From contig VIIQ02000275.1 of NCBI GenBank assembly GCA_007449985.2, positions 1 through 64,000 of the forward strand: a DNA stretch of 64,000 bases, in the 5' to 3' direction. Shown here in pieces: positions 45,374-55,379 of the stretch. The translations under genes were made by a program, and so were the position numbers. The stretch's first letter is position 1. Every line of letters starts with the position of its first letter. The notes below the pieces were generated by a model. That model had not been told where the DNA came from, ran no database searches, and saw only the letters and a list, made by a program, of their open reading frames with translations. Source of the DNA: Desmodesmus armatus (taxonomy: Eukaryota > Chlorophyta > Chlorophyceae > Sphaeropleales > Scenedesmaceae).

Positions 45374-48300
45374 CTGTGTCCGTGCCAGGCTGGCCAGGTG
45401 GCGGCTGCTGCTGCTGCCGGCTGGCTGGGTCAGCTTGCTTGGACTCCTCTGCTGCTGCTGCTGCTGCTGCTGGTGCACTTGCTGCTGCTGGTTCACCATC
45501 CTCCTCTGCAAACATATCCACATCATCCCCACCAGCAGCAGCAGCAGCGACTGCTGCTGCATCACTGCTGCCTCCTACCACCTCCTCTCCCTGTGCACCA
45601 CCACCAGCATCACCTGCCGCCCCTGCTGCTGCCGCCACCGTCGATTTGCTTGCAGCAGCAGCAGCATTCTCCCGCCCTTTTCTGCCAGCCTGCCGCTGCT
45701 GTGGGCGCACGTCCAAGTGAATGTCCACATCCCCGTCCCCCGCCATGCTGCCCCCCTCTCCCAGCATAACAGCTAAGCCAGGCAGGTCAAGCTGCTGCAA
45801 CAGCAGCTCCCGGCCAGCGCTGTAGATATTGACGTCACCATTAGTCAACAAAATATCGGCATATTCTGTCAGCCGGTCAAATGTGGCCCGGTTCTCTGGG
45901 GGAATGCGCCCTGATGAGACACCGGCTGCTGCTGCTGCTGCTGAGGAGGAGGGTTTTGTGAGGGTGGAGGTACGGACGGGAGAGGGTTTAGCGGGACTGC
46001 TGCCGGAAATCTGCTCTGCTGCTGCTGCTGGCGTGTGGCTAGGGCTGCCGTTGCTGCTGCTGGGTGCCAGCGAGGGTTTGGCAGGCGAGCAGCTACCAAG
46101 CTGCACAGCAGCAGTATCAGCAGCAGCAGCAGTAGCTACTGGTGCTGCTACTGCCAGCGAGCTTCCTTGCTGCTGCTGCTGGTCAAGTACGGGCTGCTGT
46201 TGTGGGGGTTCAGCATCCTGCTGCTGCTGCTGCTGCTGCTCCTGAGTTGAGCCTGCAGTCTCTGCCTGCCCCTGCTGCTGCTGCTGCTGCTGCTGCCTCT
46301 TGGCTCGTCGCTGTCGCCGTGCTGCTGCCGCTGCTGCTGTTGGGCTAGATGCCTGTTGGCCCAGGCCACCAGGGCGACCTGTGCACAAATTGTTATTGAG
46401 GAAGGACAGACACAAGAGTTATGGATATGTCCTTTTGGCACACGAGGACAGGTTGACAGTGCGATTTGAGGGGAGGTGGGGGGGGGAGGAGAAGAGGAAG
46501 GGCTAGATGCCTGTTGGCCCAACAGGGCAACCTGCGCACACATCAGCAGGAGAAGGACAGACATAAGCGAGGATGACACCCTTGAAAAACGATGGGGACA
46601 GGTTGGGAGCACACACACGCTGGGGCGCGCAGGGGGGGGGGGGGAGAGCATGGGCTTGATGCCTGCTGGCCCACCAGGGCAACCGGTGCAGACATGAGTC
46701 ATGGAGGCGACAGACACACATGTTGGGACAAGTCCCTGGGGGAAACAGCAGGACGGGAATACCGTACAGGGGAGGCTGGTGTTGCTTGCCGTGACAAAAC
46801 AGGTAACAGATGGCGAGCGGGAAAGCGGGACACAAGCGCCGGGGTACACTCTACAACCTGAACCCTGCTCACCCAACCGCCGTAGTGCCAGCAGTACCGA
46901 CTCCCCAGGCAGCAGCAGGCCAACAATGCGCTTCTTGCACATAGCAGCAGCATCCTCGTCTAGGGCGGGGGGCAGCTAGTTTTTGGAACCCCCACTACTT
47001 CCTTTCACTTTGCTGATGGTGGCAGCCTACCAACACAAGGAAGGAGGAGGCTATAAGGCTAGCCAAAGGACAAGGACATGAGTCTACCAAAACAGAACCC
47101 CAGAACCCTGAACCCTGCTCACCCAAGCGCCGTAGTGCCAGCAGTACCGACTCCCCAGGCAGCAGCAGATCAACAATGCGCTTCTTGTAAATAGCTGCAT
47201 CATCTTCATCTAGGGCGGGCGCATCGGCCGGCACTGCCGCTGCTGCTGCTGCTGCCGCCAGGCTGGCATCCACAGGCCCATCCTGCAACCAGACAGAGCG
47301 GGAACAGCAGCAGTTGAGCATAACATTTGAGGAGGGAGTTTGTTACATGGACATGTACCAACAGCCAGCACTGCTGCCGTCAGGCTTGCATGAATTTCAT
47401 GCAAGGATGGGCCTGCCAGTTCGTCAACCCCAATCATCAAACTCTTAAAGCCCAAGATAACACCTCCGACTCCGGCACACTCACCCCCAGTGAGTCCAGC
47501 CACGCATCTGACACAGGTTCCAGCCGATACTCCACATAGTTTCCCTCCCCGTCAAAGAAGCCCTCAGCCCGCTCCCTACGCAGGTGGAAGGGCTCAATGG
47601 GAATGCCATCGGAGGTGAACAACTGCAGGCAACAAGGCGGCGGAAGGGGGGGGGGGGGGGGGAAGAGGGGGGGGGGGGGGGGGGCAAGAACGGGCTGCCT
47701 TCAAAGCAGACGGCTGCAAGCGACTACGCAGGTGGAAGCGATTGACGGGGATGCCGTCGCAGGTGAACAGCTGTAGGCGGGGTGGGGAAGTGGCCCTGAT
47801 CTGCCTCCACCTGCATAGAATGGGACTCCGGCTGTGTCACCCCCCCCCCCCCACCCCACCCCCCCACCCCCCGAACGACATCGTCATTACACTTTGAAGT
47901 GCAACAAAATCCCCCCCCCCCACAATGGTTAGTAATGGACCATTACACATACCTCGTCGGGTTGTTCGTACCCCTCCTCCGCCTCCTCCAGTTCCTCCAA
48001 CACCGACATGTCCTCAGCAGCAGTCATCCAACGCATGTGGCGCCTGCACAGGGGTGTGTTGAGGGGGGGGGTGATGAGCAGGGGTCGCGGAGGGGGGGGG
48101 GGGGCAGAAGTCGTCCAATGCATCTGGCGCCTATAACGGTAAGTTGTTGAAGGGGTGCAAAGGTGGGTGCCTGAGTGCATTGCTGTGCAATCACAGTTGT
48201 CTGCTGCCTGCATGACTATGACTGTGATGCACACGTATCATGCACATCACCCTATCACAGTCATGTGTTGTGCCTTGCAGCAGTGCTCTCACCTGCGCCT

Positions 48301-48903
48301 GGCCGCCTCTGCTGCTGCAATGTCGCTGCCAGACATGCACATCACATGGGGCTCCAGCCCCTCATTGCTGCTGCTGTGCTGGCCATTTTGTCCTGCAGAT
48401 CCTGCTGCTACTGCTGCATGCGTGGCAGTGAGGGGCCCGTCCCCCAGTCCCATGCCAAATCCTGCAGCAGCAGCACACAAGATGACAGCAGCAGTGAGGG
48501 GAATAATGTTGTCTGCGCTGCCAAATAATAGTACTGGTATGCTGTCCATACTAGCATGCGCAACAGGCACCCACTGGTGCGAGGTACTGGTATGGTACCT
48601 GTGTATGGGCCCGGTATGTGTATAGTATGTGCTTAGCTGCTTGGTGCCGATGCTGTACGCAAGTTGAATTGAACCGTTTGATTCACTGCGCCTGTGTTTG
48701 CGGTTACGTTTCGCAGTCGATGGGAAAACAGCTGTGGACCAGTTTGGTTGGACATGCTGCTGCTGTTCAGTAACTGGGGCTGTGCTGGGCTACGCACCTG
48801 GTACGGTCTCTTCCGGGTGGAAGACCACGACATTGGGGGACTCAGCAAAGCGCACTCGCTTCCTGCGGGGCTGATCTGCTGGTTCCAGCTCTGGTGAAGA
48901 CAT
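45045..48903 (-). CDS. CD2BP2: CD2BP2/LIN1-like U5 snRNP protein
   Basis: Six exons: 48903-48798, 48461-48293, 48043-47953, 47622-47485, 47282-47123, 46378-45045. They sum to 666 codons (665 residues) with every phase matching. Family blocks: KRVRFAESPNVVVFHPEE near the N-terminus; FTSDGIPIEPFHLRRERAEG with FFDGEGNYVEY and DAWLDSLG in exon 4; IVDLLLPGESVLLALRRLG in exon 5; FDRLTEYADILLTNGDVNIY in exon 6. These match CD2BP2 of animals and Lin1 of yeast, a component of the U5 and tri-snRNP. In place of an animal-type GYF domain the C-terminus is an aromatic OCRE-like repeat (GCFYSSALGYYFNPATQLF, SGLWYRYSEETGAY), which I recall from plant homologues. Exon 6 also carries long Gln and Ala/acidic tracts. 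Likely nuclear, with a role in U5 snRNP assembly. Decayed copies of exons 3, 4, 5 and of the start of exon 6 lie in the introns. An alternative in-frame start lies at 49053. Confidence 0.88.
46499..46692 (-). repeat. Two decayed copies of exon 6 start, CD2BP2-like
   Basis: The real exon 6 start plus acceptor (46342-46384, GGGCTAGATGCCTGTTGGCC then the acceptor) recurs at 46499-46541 and at 46652-46692, both 5' of the real exon. The second copy has CTTGATGCCTGCTGGCCC. Downstream intron sequence (AAGGACAGACA-like) is repeated with them. G runs separate the copies. Confidence 0.85.
46857..46973 (-). repeat. Copy of exon 5 with donor, CD2BP2-like
   Basis: About 115 bp almost identical to 47106-47220 (exon 5 plus donor), located 3' of it in the gene. 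On the minus strand it reads LDEDAAAMCKKRIVGLLLPG and continues to ALRRLG at an intact GTGAGC donor, with no stop. It lacks the real acceptor and the first exon-5 residues. It could be used only with a new acceptor. Confidence 0.88.
47721..47780 (-). repeat. Decayed copy of exon 4 start, CD2BP2-like
   Basis: CTACGCAGGTGGAAGCGATT and the following ATGCCGTCGCAGGTGAACAG repeat the 5' half of exon 4 (47574-47630). The copy lies 5' of exon 4 and is separated from it by two long G runs (about 47647-47690). Confidence 0.85.
48105..48155 (-). repeat. Decayed copy of exon 3 start, CD2BP2-like
   Basis: CAGAAGTCGTCCAATGCATC and TGGCGCC repeat the exon 3 start (48017-48066, CAGCAGTCATCCAACGCATG and TGGCGCC). 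Its acceptor reads ...TATAG instead of ...TGCAG. A G run of about 13 lies between copy and exon. Confidence 0.8.
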
Positions 48904-50559
48904 CGAGAGTGGACAATCAGCAGAAGTTGGTTGTGCTGGGCTGGATCGTCGAAGCTGGGGGCACGTGCGTGTACTGGATTTCGTAGTTGACGGATTGGTG
49001 CGCGCGTGAGTTGCCATGTGGTTTGACAGCTTGAGGGGAATACCAAACGACATTCATGGAAACTGGGGTGTGAGGGCCTCTCAACGGTCGGACCCCTTGG
49101 ATCAGTTTGCTTGCGTTTCCTGTGCTGATTGTGCGTTTTTTTACTCAACAGCATCAACAATACCGATCAACAGCAGGCGTTTTGTGGCTTCAACACAGAC
49201 ACTGAGATCAAGTTCAGACGCATTGTTGTCATAAGCTGTTATCCATGTCTCTGCTCACCGGACACGGCCGGTTGCAGCAGGGCTTGCGGCAGCAGCAGCA
49301 CACATCGGCAGATGGCTGTCTTGTGCTTCCAAGGCAGCTAGTGGCGAGGCAGCAGCAGCAGCATGCGGTGCAGTTGCCATCATTGCAACACACTAGTCAC
49401 AGCAGGCAAGTGGGTTGCTGGCCTATCCGGCAGATCACAGTCAGCAGCAGATCGATCTGACCACAAGCAGCAAGGCACAGCAGCAGGCAAATACATCCTG
49501 CATTTCATCTTGTCAGGGCTTGAAGTTAAAAATATCTCACATCATGAGTGCTAGCACTTGCAGCCGAAAGGGTGACGTATAGGCAGGGTGTGGGAAAGCT
49601 GCTGCTGCTGTTGCTGTTGGTGGGACCCGGGAGCTGTGCACTCATCCTCACAGCCGCTCCTGCTGTATGTCACGTTCCTGTTCCGCTATCCGCCACGTCT
49701 CCGTGCTTCGTGCAGGCTATTGCCGCCCTTGCAAGCACGCAGGCGGTCTCCTGTGATTGCCCCAGACATTACAGTCGGCAAGGGAGAGGAAGCGGTCAGT
49801 ACCTGGCTTGCGCCCTCACAGCTCAGCACATACCATCAGCAGACTCTCACAGCACACCCCTAGCATCGTATCACAGAACGTATCTGCCCCTCACAGCACC
49901 TGGCTGGGGCTAGGAATGGCTGCCACATCAGGGTGATGGACTTGTGGTGATTGCATGCGCCCTGGCAGCACAGCACATACCGTCGGCAGACTCTCACGGA
50001 CGCTCACGGCGCACCCCTAGCAGTCTTTCACCGCGTTTGGGATGCCCTTGCAGCAGTATCGTAGGGTGATGCTTTCTATAGATATTTCTATAGATATGAT
50101 ACACTTGTATTCTCTCTGCTTCACACATGCATGGCAGCATCATGTTCGCTCGCATGTTGCAGTGGCTCTCTGGCGGCCATGTTACCATGGGAGGGTAGCA
50201 TCCTGATGCCTGCAGCAGCACCAGCAGCACCAACAGCAGCAGCTCAGAGCATGATCAGATGCGGATGCAGTAGGGGGCAGGGACAGTTAGAGTTCTGCTA
50301 TTGAAAGCAGGAGCAGCACATGTTAAATCTCGAGAACACATGTATCACAGGTCCCCACCAGCAGCAGTGGTGGCAGCTATGTAAGGCTGTGCAGGGTCGA
50401 CGATAGTGAAGGGGACAGCATGAAACCCAGTGCAGCCAAACCACCAGAAGCAGTCGCCTTGTTGGTCAGGCCGCTCATCAACCGTTGACACAATGACATT
50501 GGCGCAAACAGCAGTACACCCTCCCCATGCTGCTGCTGCTGCTGCTGCTGCTCCCGCAG
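48904..50559. other. Divergent promoter region, CD2BP2-like / ClpR
   Basis: The two genes are transcribed away from each other, so both promoters lie here. The transit-peptide exon(s) of ClpR should be in the right half, but I could not identify them. Two related segments (49828-49868 and 49973-50022, both with CAGACTCTCAC and CACCCCTAGCA) form another local duplication of about 145 bp spacing. Confidence 0.45.
49828..50022. repeat. Local duplication upstream of ClpR
   Basis: AGCACATACCATCAGCAGAC at 49828 and AGCACATACCGTCGGCAGAC at 49973 begin two related 40-50 bp segments ending in CACCCCTAGCA. The second has a 10-bp insertion. It may mark an unrecognised 5' exon of ClpR and its copy. Confidence 0.6.
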
Positions 50560-53434
50560 ATGCCCTTTGACCTGTTCAACTACCTGCTGCGCCAAAGAAT
50601 CATCTTCCTGGCAGGATACGTTAATGACAAGGTGAGCCACAGGCACAAAGTTTGGGTCAAGGTTTTGATTTTGGGGTGCAGGGTGGAGGGGTTGAGGCTT
50701 TGCCTTGACCCTGCAGTGCAATAAGTTTTGAGAATCAGGCCCCAGGCACTGTTGGACAGGTGGGCTAGGCACAGGGCTTGGTTCACCCCTGCCCACCCTT
50801 CCAACCAACCCCCCCTTCTTAGCCTTTCACCTTGCAACCTCTTGTTCCGAAAATTAAGCACTCAGCTTGCAATTTCTCCTCTCAAAATCAAGCACAACTA
50901 AAGATACCCACTCTGTTTGCTGGTTTGTGCAGATGGCCACCCAGATTGTGGGTTCCCTGCTTGCCCTTGAAGCCATGGATTAGTCAGCGCCCATCCGCAT
51001 GTACATCAACAGCCCCCTCCCACCACCCCCCCCCCTCCCCCTCCCCCCCCCCCCCCCCCCCTCCTCCTCACCCCCCAAACCCCTCTTGATAGCTTTCAGC
51101 TAACCACCCCTTCTCTTGAAACCAAGACTAACTCAGACACCTCCTATGTTTGCTGTTGTGTGCAGATGGCCACCCAGATTGTGGGTTCCTTGCTGGCCCT
51201 TGAGGCCATGGATGAGTCAGCACCCATCCGCATGTACATCAACAGCCCTGGAGGCACCCCCTACAGCATCATAGGGGTGGTGGACGCCATGCAGGCCATC
51301 AAGCCACCCATACAGACTGTGGCACTGGGCGCGTGCTACAGCTACTCAAGCCTTATACTGGTGAGGGGGCTTGAGCATGTGTAGGGGGGGGGGCAGCTTA
51401 TGCGCGCACTAGGGGGAGGGGAGAGGGGCGTACCGCTTGTGTGTGTGGGATAGTGGGGAGGGGGGGGGGGATGCCATGCAGGCCATCAAGCCACCCATAC
51501 AGACGGTGGCACGCAAGCCTTATATTGGTGAGGGGATGGGGGGGGGGATTGGGGGTGCTTGGGTGTGAGCCTGGGGAAGAGGGGGGGGGTGCCTGGGCAT
51601 CCAGCCTGCTGCTGCTGGGGGCAGGGTGTGGAGTTGGTACTGGGGGCCAGGAGCAAGGGGTTGGGGGTGGGGGTGGTGGTGGTAGTGGACGCCATGCAGG
51701 CCATCAAGCCACCCATACACACTGTGGCACTGGGCGCGTGCTACAGCTACTCAAGCCTTATACTGGTGGGGGGGGGGGGGGCTGTGCGGCTGTCTGTGTG
51801 TGCCCCTTCGTGGGGGAGGGCTGGGTGTGGCTTACTGGGGCGTCGGGTGCCTACTACAGCTACAACAACCTGCTTCAGTTCATGGAGTGAGGGGTGGGGG
51901 CGGGGTGAGTGCAGAGGGGTGGGGGGGGGGGCATGCAGGCCATCAAGCCACCCATACTGACTGTGGCACTGGGCGCGTGCTACAGCTACTCAAGCCTTAT
52001 ACCGGTGAGGGGGCTTGGTGTGGCGTTTGTGAGGGTGGTGGCTGCTACAGCTGCAGCAACAGCAGCCTGCTTTTGTTGGGGGGATGGGGGTGGGTGAGGG
52101 TGCAAGTGGGGATGAGAATGCAGATGGTGGGGTTGGGGGTGGATGCCATGCAGGCCATCAAGCCACCCAATCAAACAGTGGCATTGGGCGCATGCTACAG
52201 CTACTCAAGCCTTATACTGGTGAGGGGGGGGGGCACTGGGATGCTTGGGTGTGAGCCTTTGAAGGGGGGGGGGTGCCTGGGCATCCCAGCCCGCTTCTGC
52301 TGGGAGGGGTGTGTAGACAAAGGGAGTGCGTCCAGCCAAAGCATCGATCATCTCACCATCCAAGGATCTCCGAACGTGTGTGGAGTGGAGTGAGTACTGG
52401 GGGTGAGAGTCGACAGCACGGTTGATGACATATGTTGTGCATTGCTGTGTGCTGCTGCAGGCTGCTGGCGCCAAGGGTGAGCGCTAAAGCATGAAGATCC
52501 CACCCATGCACCCTCATTACACAGACCCCCAGCGATTCACATGAGCACACACCCCTCCCCCCTCTCGCCCCCCCCCCCCTCCCTCCTGCCCCGCACAACC
52601 CACCTTCTGCCCCCCCACCCACCCTCCTTCTGCTGCTGCAGGCTGCTGGCGCCAAGGGTGAGCGCTACAGCATGAAGAACACGCGCATCATGATGACGCA
52701 GCCCATGGGCGGCTCACAGGGAGACATCTACGCCATTGCTGCAACGGTCAAGGAGCTCAACGCTATCTACCAGGTACGGCACAAGTTGCATGCAGTTTGT
52801 GAGAACTGGAGCTTGACATCGCTTACGTGCGGCGGGTCAACACAATCTACGGCAAAGCTCGGTGTCGAGCACCGTGATCAGAATGCCATTCTAGGCTAGG
52901 AAGCCCTGAGCCTGGCACATACTGGTTGCAACTCATGTGTCAACACACTTATACCCTTCCCTCTTCTCATCCCATGCAGATGTTCTGCAAGTACTACATG
53001 AGGTTTACCGACATAACAGCAGGACCAGGTTGAAGCCAGCACGTGCCGTGACACCTTCATGACACCATAGCATCCCATCCTGCCCCTACTACTCTTGCAA
53101 CTGACACCGCTACACCCTGCTTAGTAATAACCAGGCACAAACACACCATTACTTCAACACCCCCCCCCCATGTTGTATTGCTTTGCAGATGTTCTGCAAG
53201 TACTACATGAAGTTCACCGACATGACACCAGACCAAGTCGAGGCCAGCACCTGCCGCGACACCTTCATGACACCAGAACAGGCCCGGGACGCCGGAATCA
53301 TCGACGGAATCTACGCAGCAGATGACGACTTTGTGACGCCCCCTGCAGTGGTGAAGGGCCTACAGGAGGCAGGGCTCATAGACAGGCTGTCAGGGGGCGT
53401 GCTGAGTGTCGGCCGGCCCGGCACACTGTCATAA
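50560..53434 (+). CDS. ClpR/ClpP-family plastid Clp protease subunit (5' incomplete)
   Basis: Exons 50560-50631, 51166-51360, 52642-52773 and 53189-53434 all join in phase 0 and give 214 residues beginning MPFDLFNYLLRQRIIFLAG. The transit-peptide exon(s) were not found, so the 5' end is open. ClpP fold signatures: PIRMYINSPGG, then IKPPIQTVALGACYSYSSLI, AKGERYSMKNTRIMMTQP, GGSQGD and CRDTFMTPEQARDAGIIDGI. The residue in the catalytic Ser position (GACYS) is Ser, but the catalytic His of ARIMIHQP reads Thr (TRIMMTQP). This suggests a ClpR-type, non-proteolytic subunit of the plastid Clp core (ClpR subunits lack the triad; established in plants and cyanobacteria). Which ClpR it is cannot be decided here. 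The introns are packed with decayed copies of the gene's own exons and with G/C homopolymers. A TGTAA polyadenylation candidate is at 53603. Confidence 0.88.
50933..51017 (+). repeat. Decayed copy of ClpR exon 2 5' part, with stop
   Basis: This copy is preceded by an intact acceptor (TTTGTGCAG) and reads MATQIVGSLLALEAMD then TAG (50981), where the real exon at 51166 has GAG. About 50 bp of polypyrimidine intron upstream are also repeated. It breaks off into a C run (about 51035-51060). If spliced in, it would terminate translation. Confidence 0.93.
51471..52225 (+). repeat. Four extra copies of ClpR exon 2 3' end
   Basis: The exon 2 end (51283-51367, GCCATGCAGGCCATCAAGCC to the donor) recurs at about 51471-51535 (with an internal deletion), 51684-51767, 51930-52010 and 52139-52225. 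Most copies keep TACAGCTACTCAAGCCTTAT and a donor-like GGTGAGGG. The copy at 51684 has GGTGGGGG. Spacers with G runs and the phrase GCTTGGGTGTGAGCCT are also shared between the segments after 51540 and after 52225. Confidence 0.95.
52453..52502 (+). repeat. Decayed copy of ClpR exon 3 start, with stop
   Basis: GCTGCTGCAG acceptor followed by GCTGCTGGCGCCAAGGGTGA repeats 52632-52680, but the Tyr codon TAC reads TAA here. The copy lies 180 bp 5' of the real exon. Confidence 0.92.
52974..53071 (+). repeat. Decayed copy of ClpR last exon start
   Basis: CATGCAG acceptor followed by ATGTTCTGCAAGTACTACAT repeats the start of the last exon (53189-53281). Differences include ACATAACAGCAGG for ACATGACACCAG, which shifts the frame, and a TAG where the real exon has CAGAACAGG. 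It lies 209 bp 5' of the real exon. Confidence 0.93.
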
Positions 53435-53602
53435 GCAGCTGTAAGGACACTGGGGGGTGTTGATGTGGTATGGTATGTGTGTTGGCAAGAGGGGAGCTAT
53501 GTATGCTTGTCGCGCATGGCTCAGCCTTGGGTGTTGATGAGACCAGCTGGTTTGGGGCTAGGAGCCTGTTGGGGGGCCGTCCGTGGCTGGGTGTTGTCAT
53601 GT

Positions 53603-53607
53603 TGTAA
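53603..53607 (+). terminator. Candidate polyadenylation signal of ClpR
   Basis: TGTAA, the usual polyadenylation signal of chlorophyte nuclear genes, lies about 170 bp past the ClpR stop codon. Another TGTAA at 53440 is probably too close to the stop. Position and motif only. Confidence 0.4.
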
Positions 53608-53968
53608 TTGTAGTGCTCTGGATTTATGCACCATGCATCAGGTGTCTGTTGCACACCCCACAGCCCGAGACCACTGACGCACACACATGCTGGAAACGCC
53701 TCGCATGGTTGCCTCGTACAGTCCAAGTCTGGTATAGGGTTTGACGAACCATCAGAAATACAATTTTGGTCGTCATGGTTGGTAGATATGCATCACTGAC
53801 ATATGCATCACTTACTACTTCTTTTCGTTGACAGACACAGCAGCTTCAGCCTCTGCGATCTTATTACAACAATTTTGGTCGTCATGGTTGGTAGAAAACT
53901 GTGCTTGTTGCGGCCACAGCACACCTGCTCGGTCACAGCGTGACACTCCATGATTCCGAAGAGGCCCC

Positions 53969-54090
53969 CAAGAAAGTGTCACGCCCCCTGCTGCCATGAA
54001 GGGCCCACAGGTGGCTGGGCTCATAGACAGGCTGTCCCTGGGGGCGGGGGGGGGGGGGGGGGGCTTGAGCGTAGGCTGGTATTCACAACT
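53969..54090 (+). repeat. Decayed copy of ClpR last-exon end
   Basis: ACGCCCCCTGCTGCCATGAA then GGGCTCATAGACAGGCTGTC repeat 53337-53420, about 630 bp downstream of the original. A G run of about 17 has grown inside the copy where the real exon has GGGGGC. Confidence 0.92.
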
Positions 54091-54382
54091 GCAGGCACAC
54101 ACACAACTTGCAGAAAGCCGCCAGTACAATGTATGCATCTGTGGCGCCCTGATGCCCAAAAATCTTGCAGACCGTTTGGGAAGGCATCGTGCTGGAACCC
54201 CATGCTGAGCCTTGCACCCCTCACAGTGAGTAATGCAACATGTGCAACCACCTGCATGACTCATGATGCCCAACATTAGGCACAGATCGTACCCTGAAAA
54301 GGAGTGCAACCAGGCAGCTTGCAAAGGCCTGCCACTGGGCAGTGCCTGGCTAGCATGGCATTTTACCACCTCCGTAGATCTT

Positions 54383-54420
54383 CAGTCACTACTAAGAGTA
54401 TGCCATACTCTTAGTGACTG
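54383..54420. repeat. Hairpin-forming inverted repeat
   Basis: CAGTCACT-ACTAAGAGTATG is followed at once by CATACTCTTAGT-GACTG. Apart from three bases the arms are complementary with almost no loop. No gene end is obvious beside it. Confidence 0.8.
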
Positions 54421-55124
54421 GCAGTACAAACCCTATCAAGTAAAATTTGATGCTAGCACTGCATGGCTGGCAGCCATGCAGGTCTGATCTGGAGTAGACA
54501 TGCATGCATTGCAATGGACGCAACACAGCATGTGCACACTCAGTGAGCCTTTGCAAAAGCAATCCATCAGATCCAACGATGATTATCCAGCATGGGAACC
54601 TCTGCGCAGTGAATGCATGCATGTAGGGCGTCCCAAGCACCGTGCTAGTACTTCGCACTGCGATCGGATGCAACTTGCACATGGTATGCACTGCAATGCT
54701 CCTTTTCCAGCTTGACTTCAAGTGAGGCGGCAGTCAGGCTTCTGGCACCACAGTCACTGTGCTGGCAGCAGCAGTCATGAGCACATCGCAAGACATATGC
54801 TACTACTACTCAATAGGCTACTAAACTGGGTCAGCGCTACGCCTGACGCCCTTTCTGGAGCCACACTAGGCTCATAGCTCATAATCCACAGACAAGGGCC
54901 ACCAAGCCACACTCAAACAAAGAGAACACAATCCACGGCAAGCCCACACCACCAAGCAAGCAAGCAAAGCATTGACTCACAATCCATCCATATGCAACAA
55001 GTCCGCCGCATGGATCCATATGCAAGCTACTATCATGCACCCCGGGCGGCTGTGCATCATGCATAGGTCATACGGTATGCACTATCATGCACATACGTCC
55101 AACGGCCTGAGCTCGCCATTCAGG

Positions 55125-55167
55125 CAGCTCGTGGGCACCACAGCTCATACTCGGCCACCCTCATGTA
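55125..55167 (-). repeat. Decayed copy of the end of the Cys-rich gene
   Basis: GGGCACCACAGCTCATACTC with flanking bases repeats 55384-55427, the last codons of the neighbouring minus-strand gene, about 260 bp past its stop. Confidence 0.85.
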
Positions 55168-55379
55168 CCTTCACCGCACAACACGTTGGCAGTCATAAGT
55201 AGATGTGCTTCAAGTACAGTGGGCATCGTACAATGCAAACCGTACCGTACAAGCCAGCTGCAGTCTGTACCCGGTACCCATGATGTGCATCCGATGCATA
55301 AAATGCACTGCCCTGCAGGCAGCAGCTGCTCCAACCCCAGCCTGACTCAGGCTGAAGTTCAGCAGTCATCCTGCATGAC

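Larger units (their letters stand above)
53435..55379. other. Intergenic, ClpR 3' flank
   Basis: The ClpR 3' UTR occupies the left part. It holds a decayed copy of the ClpR last-exon end (53969-54090), a 26-bp direct repeat (CAATTTTGGTCGTCATGGTT, at about 53759 and 53870), a hairpin at 54383-54420 and a decayed copy of the end of the next gene (55125-55167). No further gene recognised. Confidence 0.5.

Noticed and set aside
45286..46348. Plus-strand Ala/Leu/Cys-rich frames opposite CD2BP2-like exon 6
   Set aside because: Shadow frames of CAG repeats; the real gene is on the minus strand and its phases close exactly.
51166..52225. Mutually exclusive exons in ClpR
   Set aside because: The copies are partial and carry stops or deletions, so they cannot replace the real exons. 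Use as poison exons remains possible.
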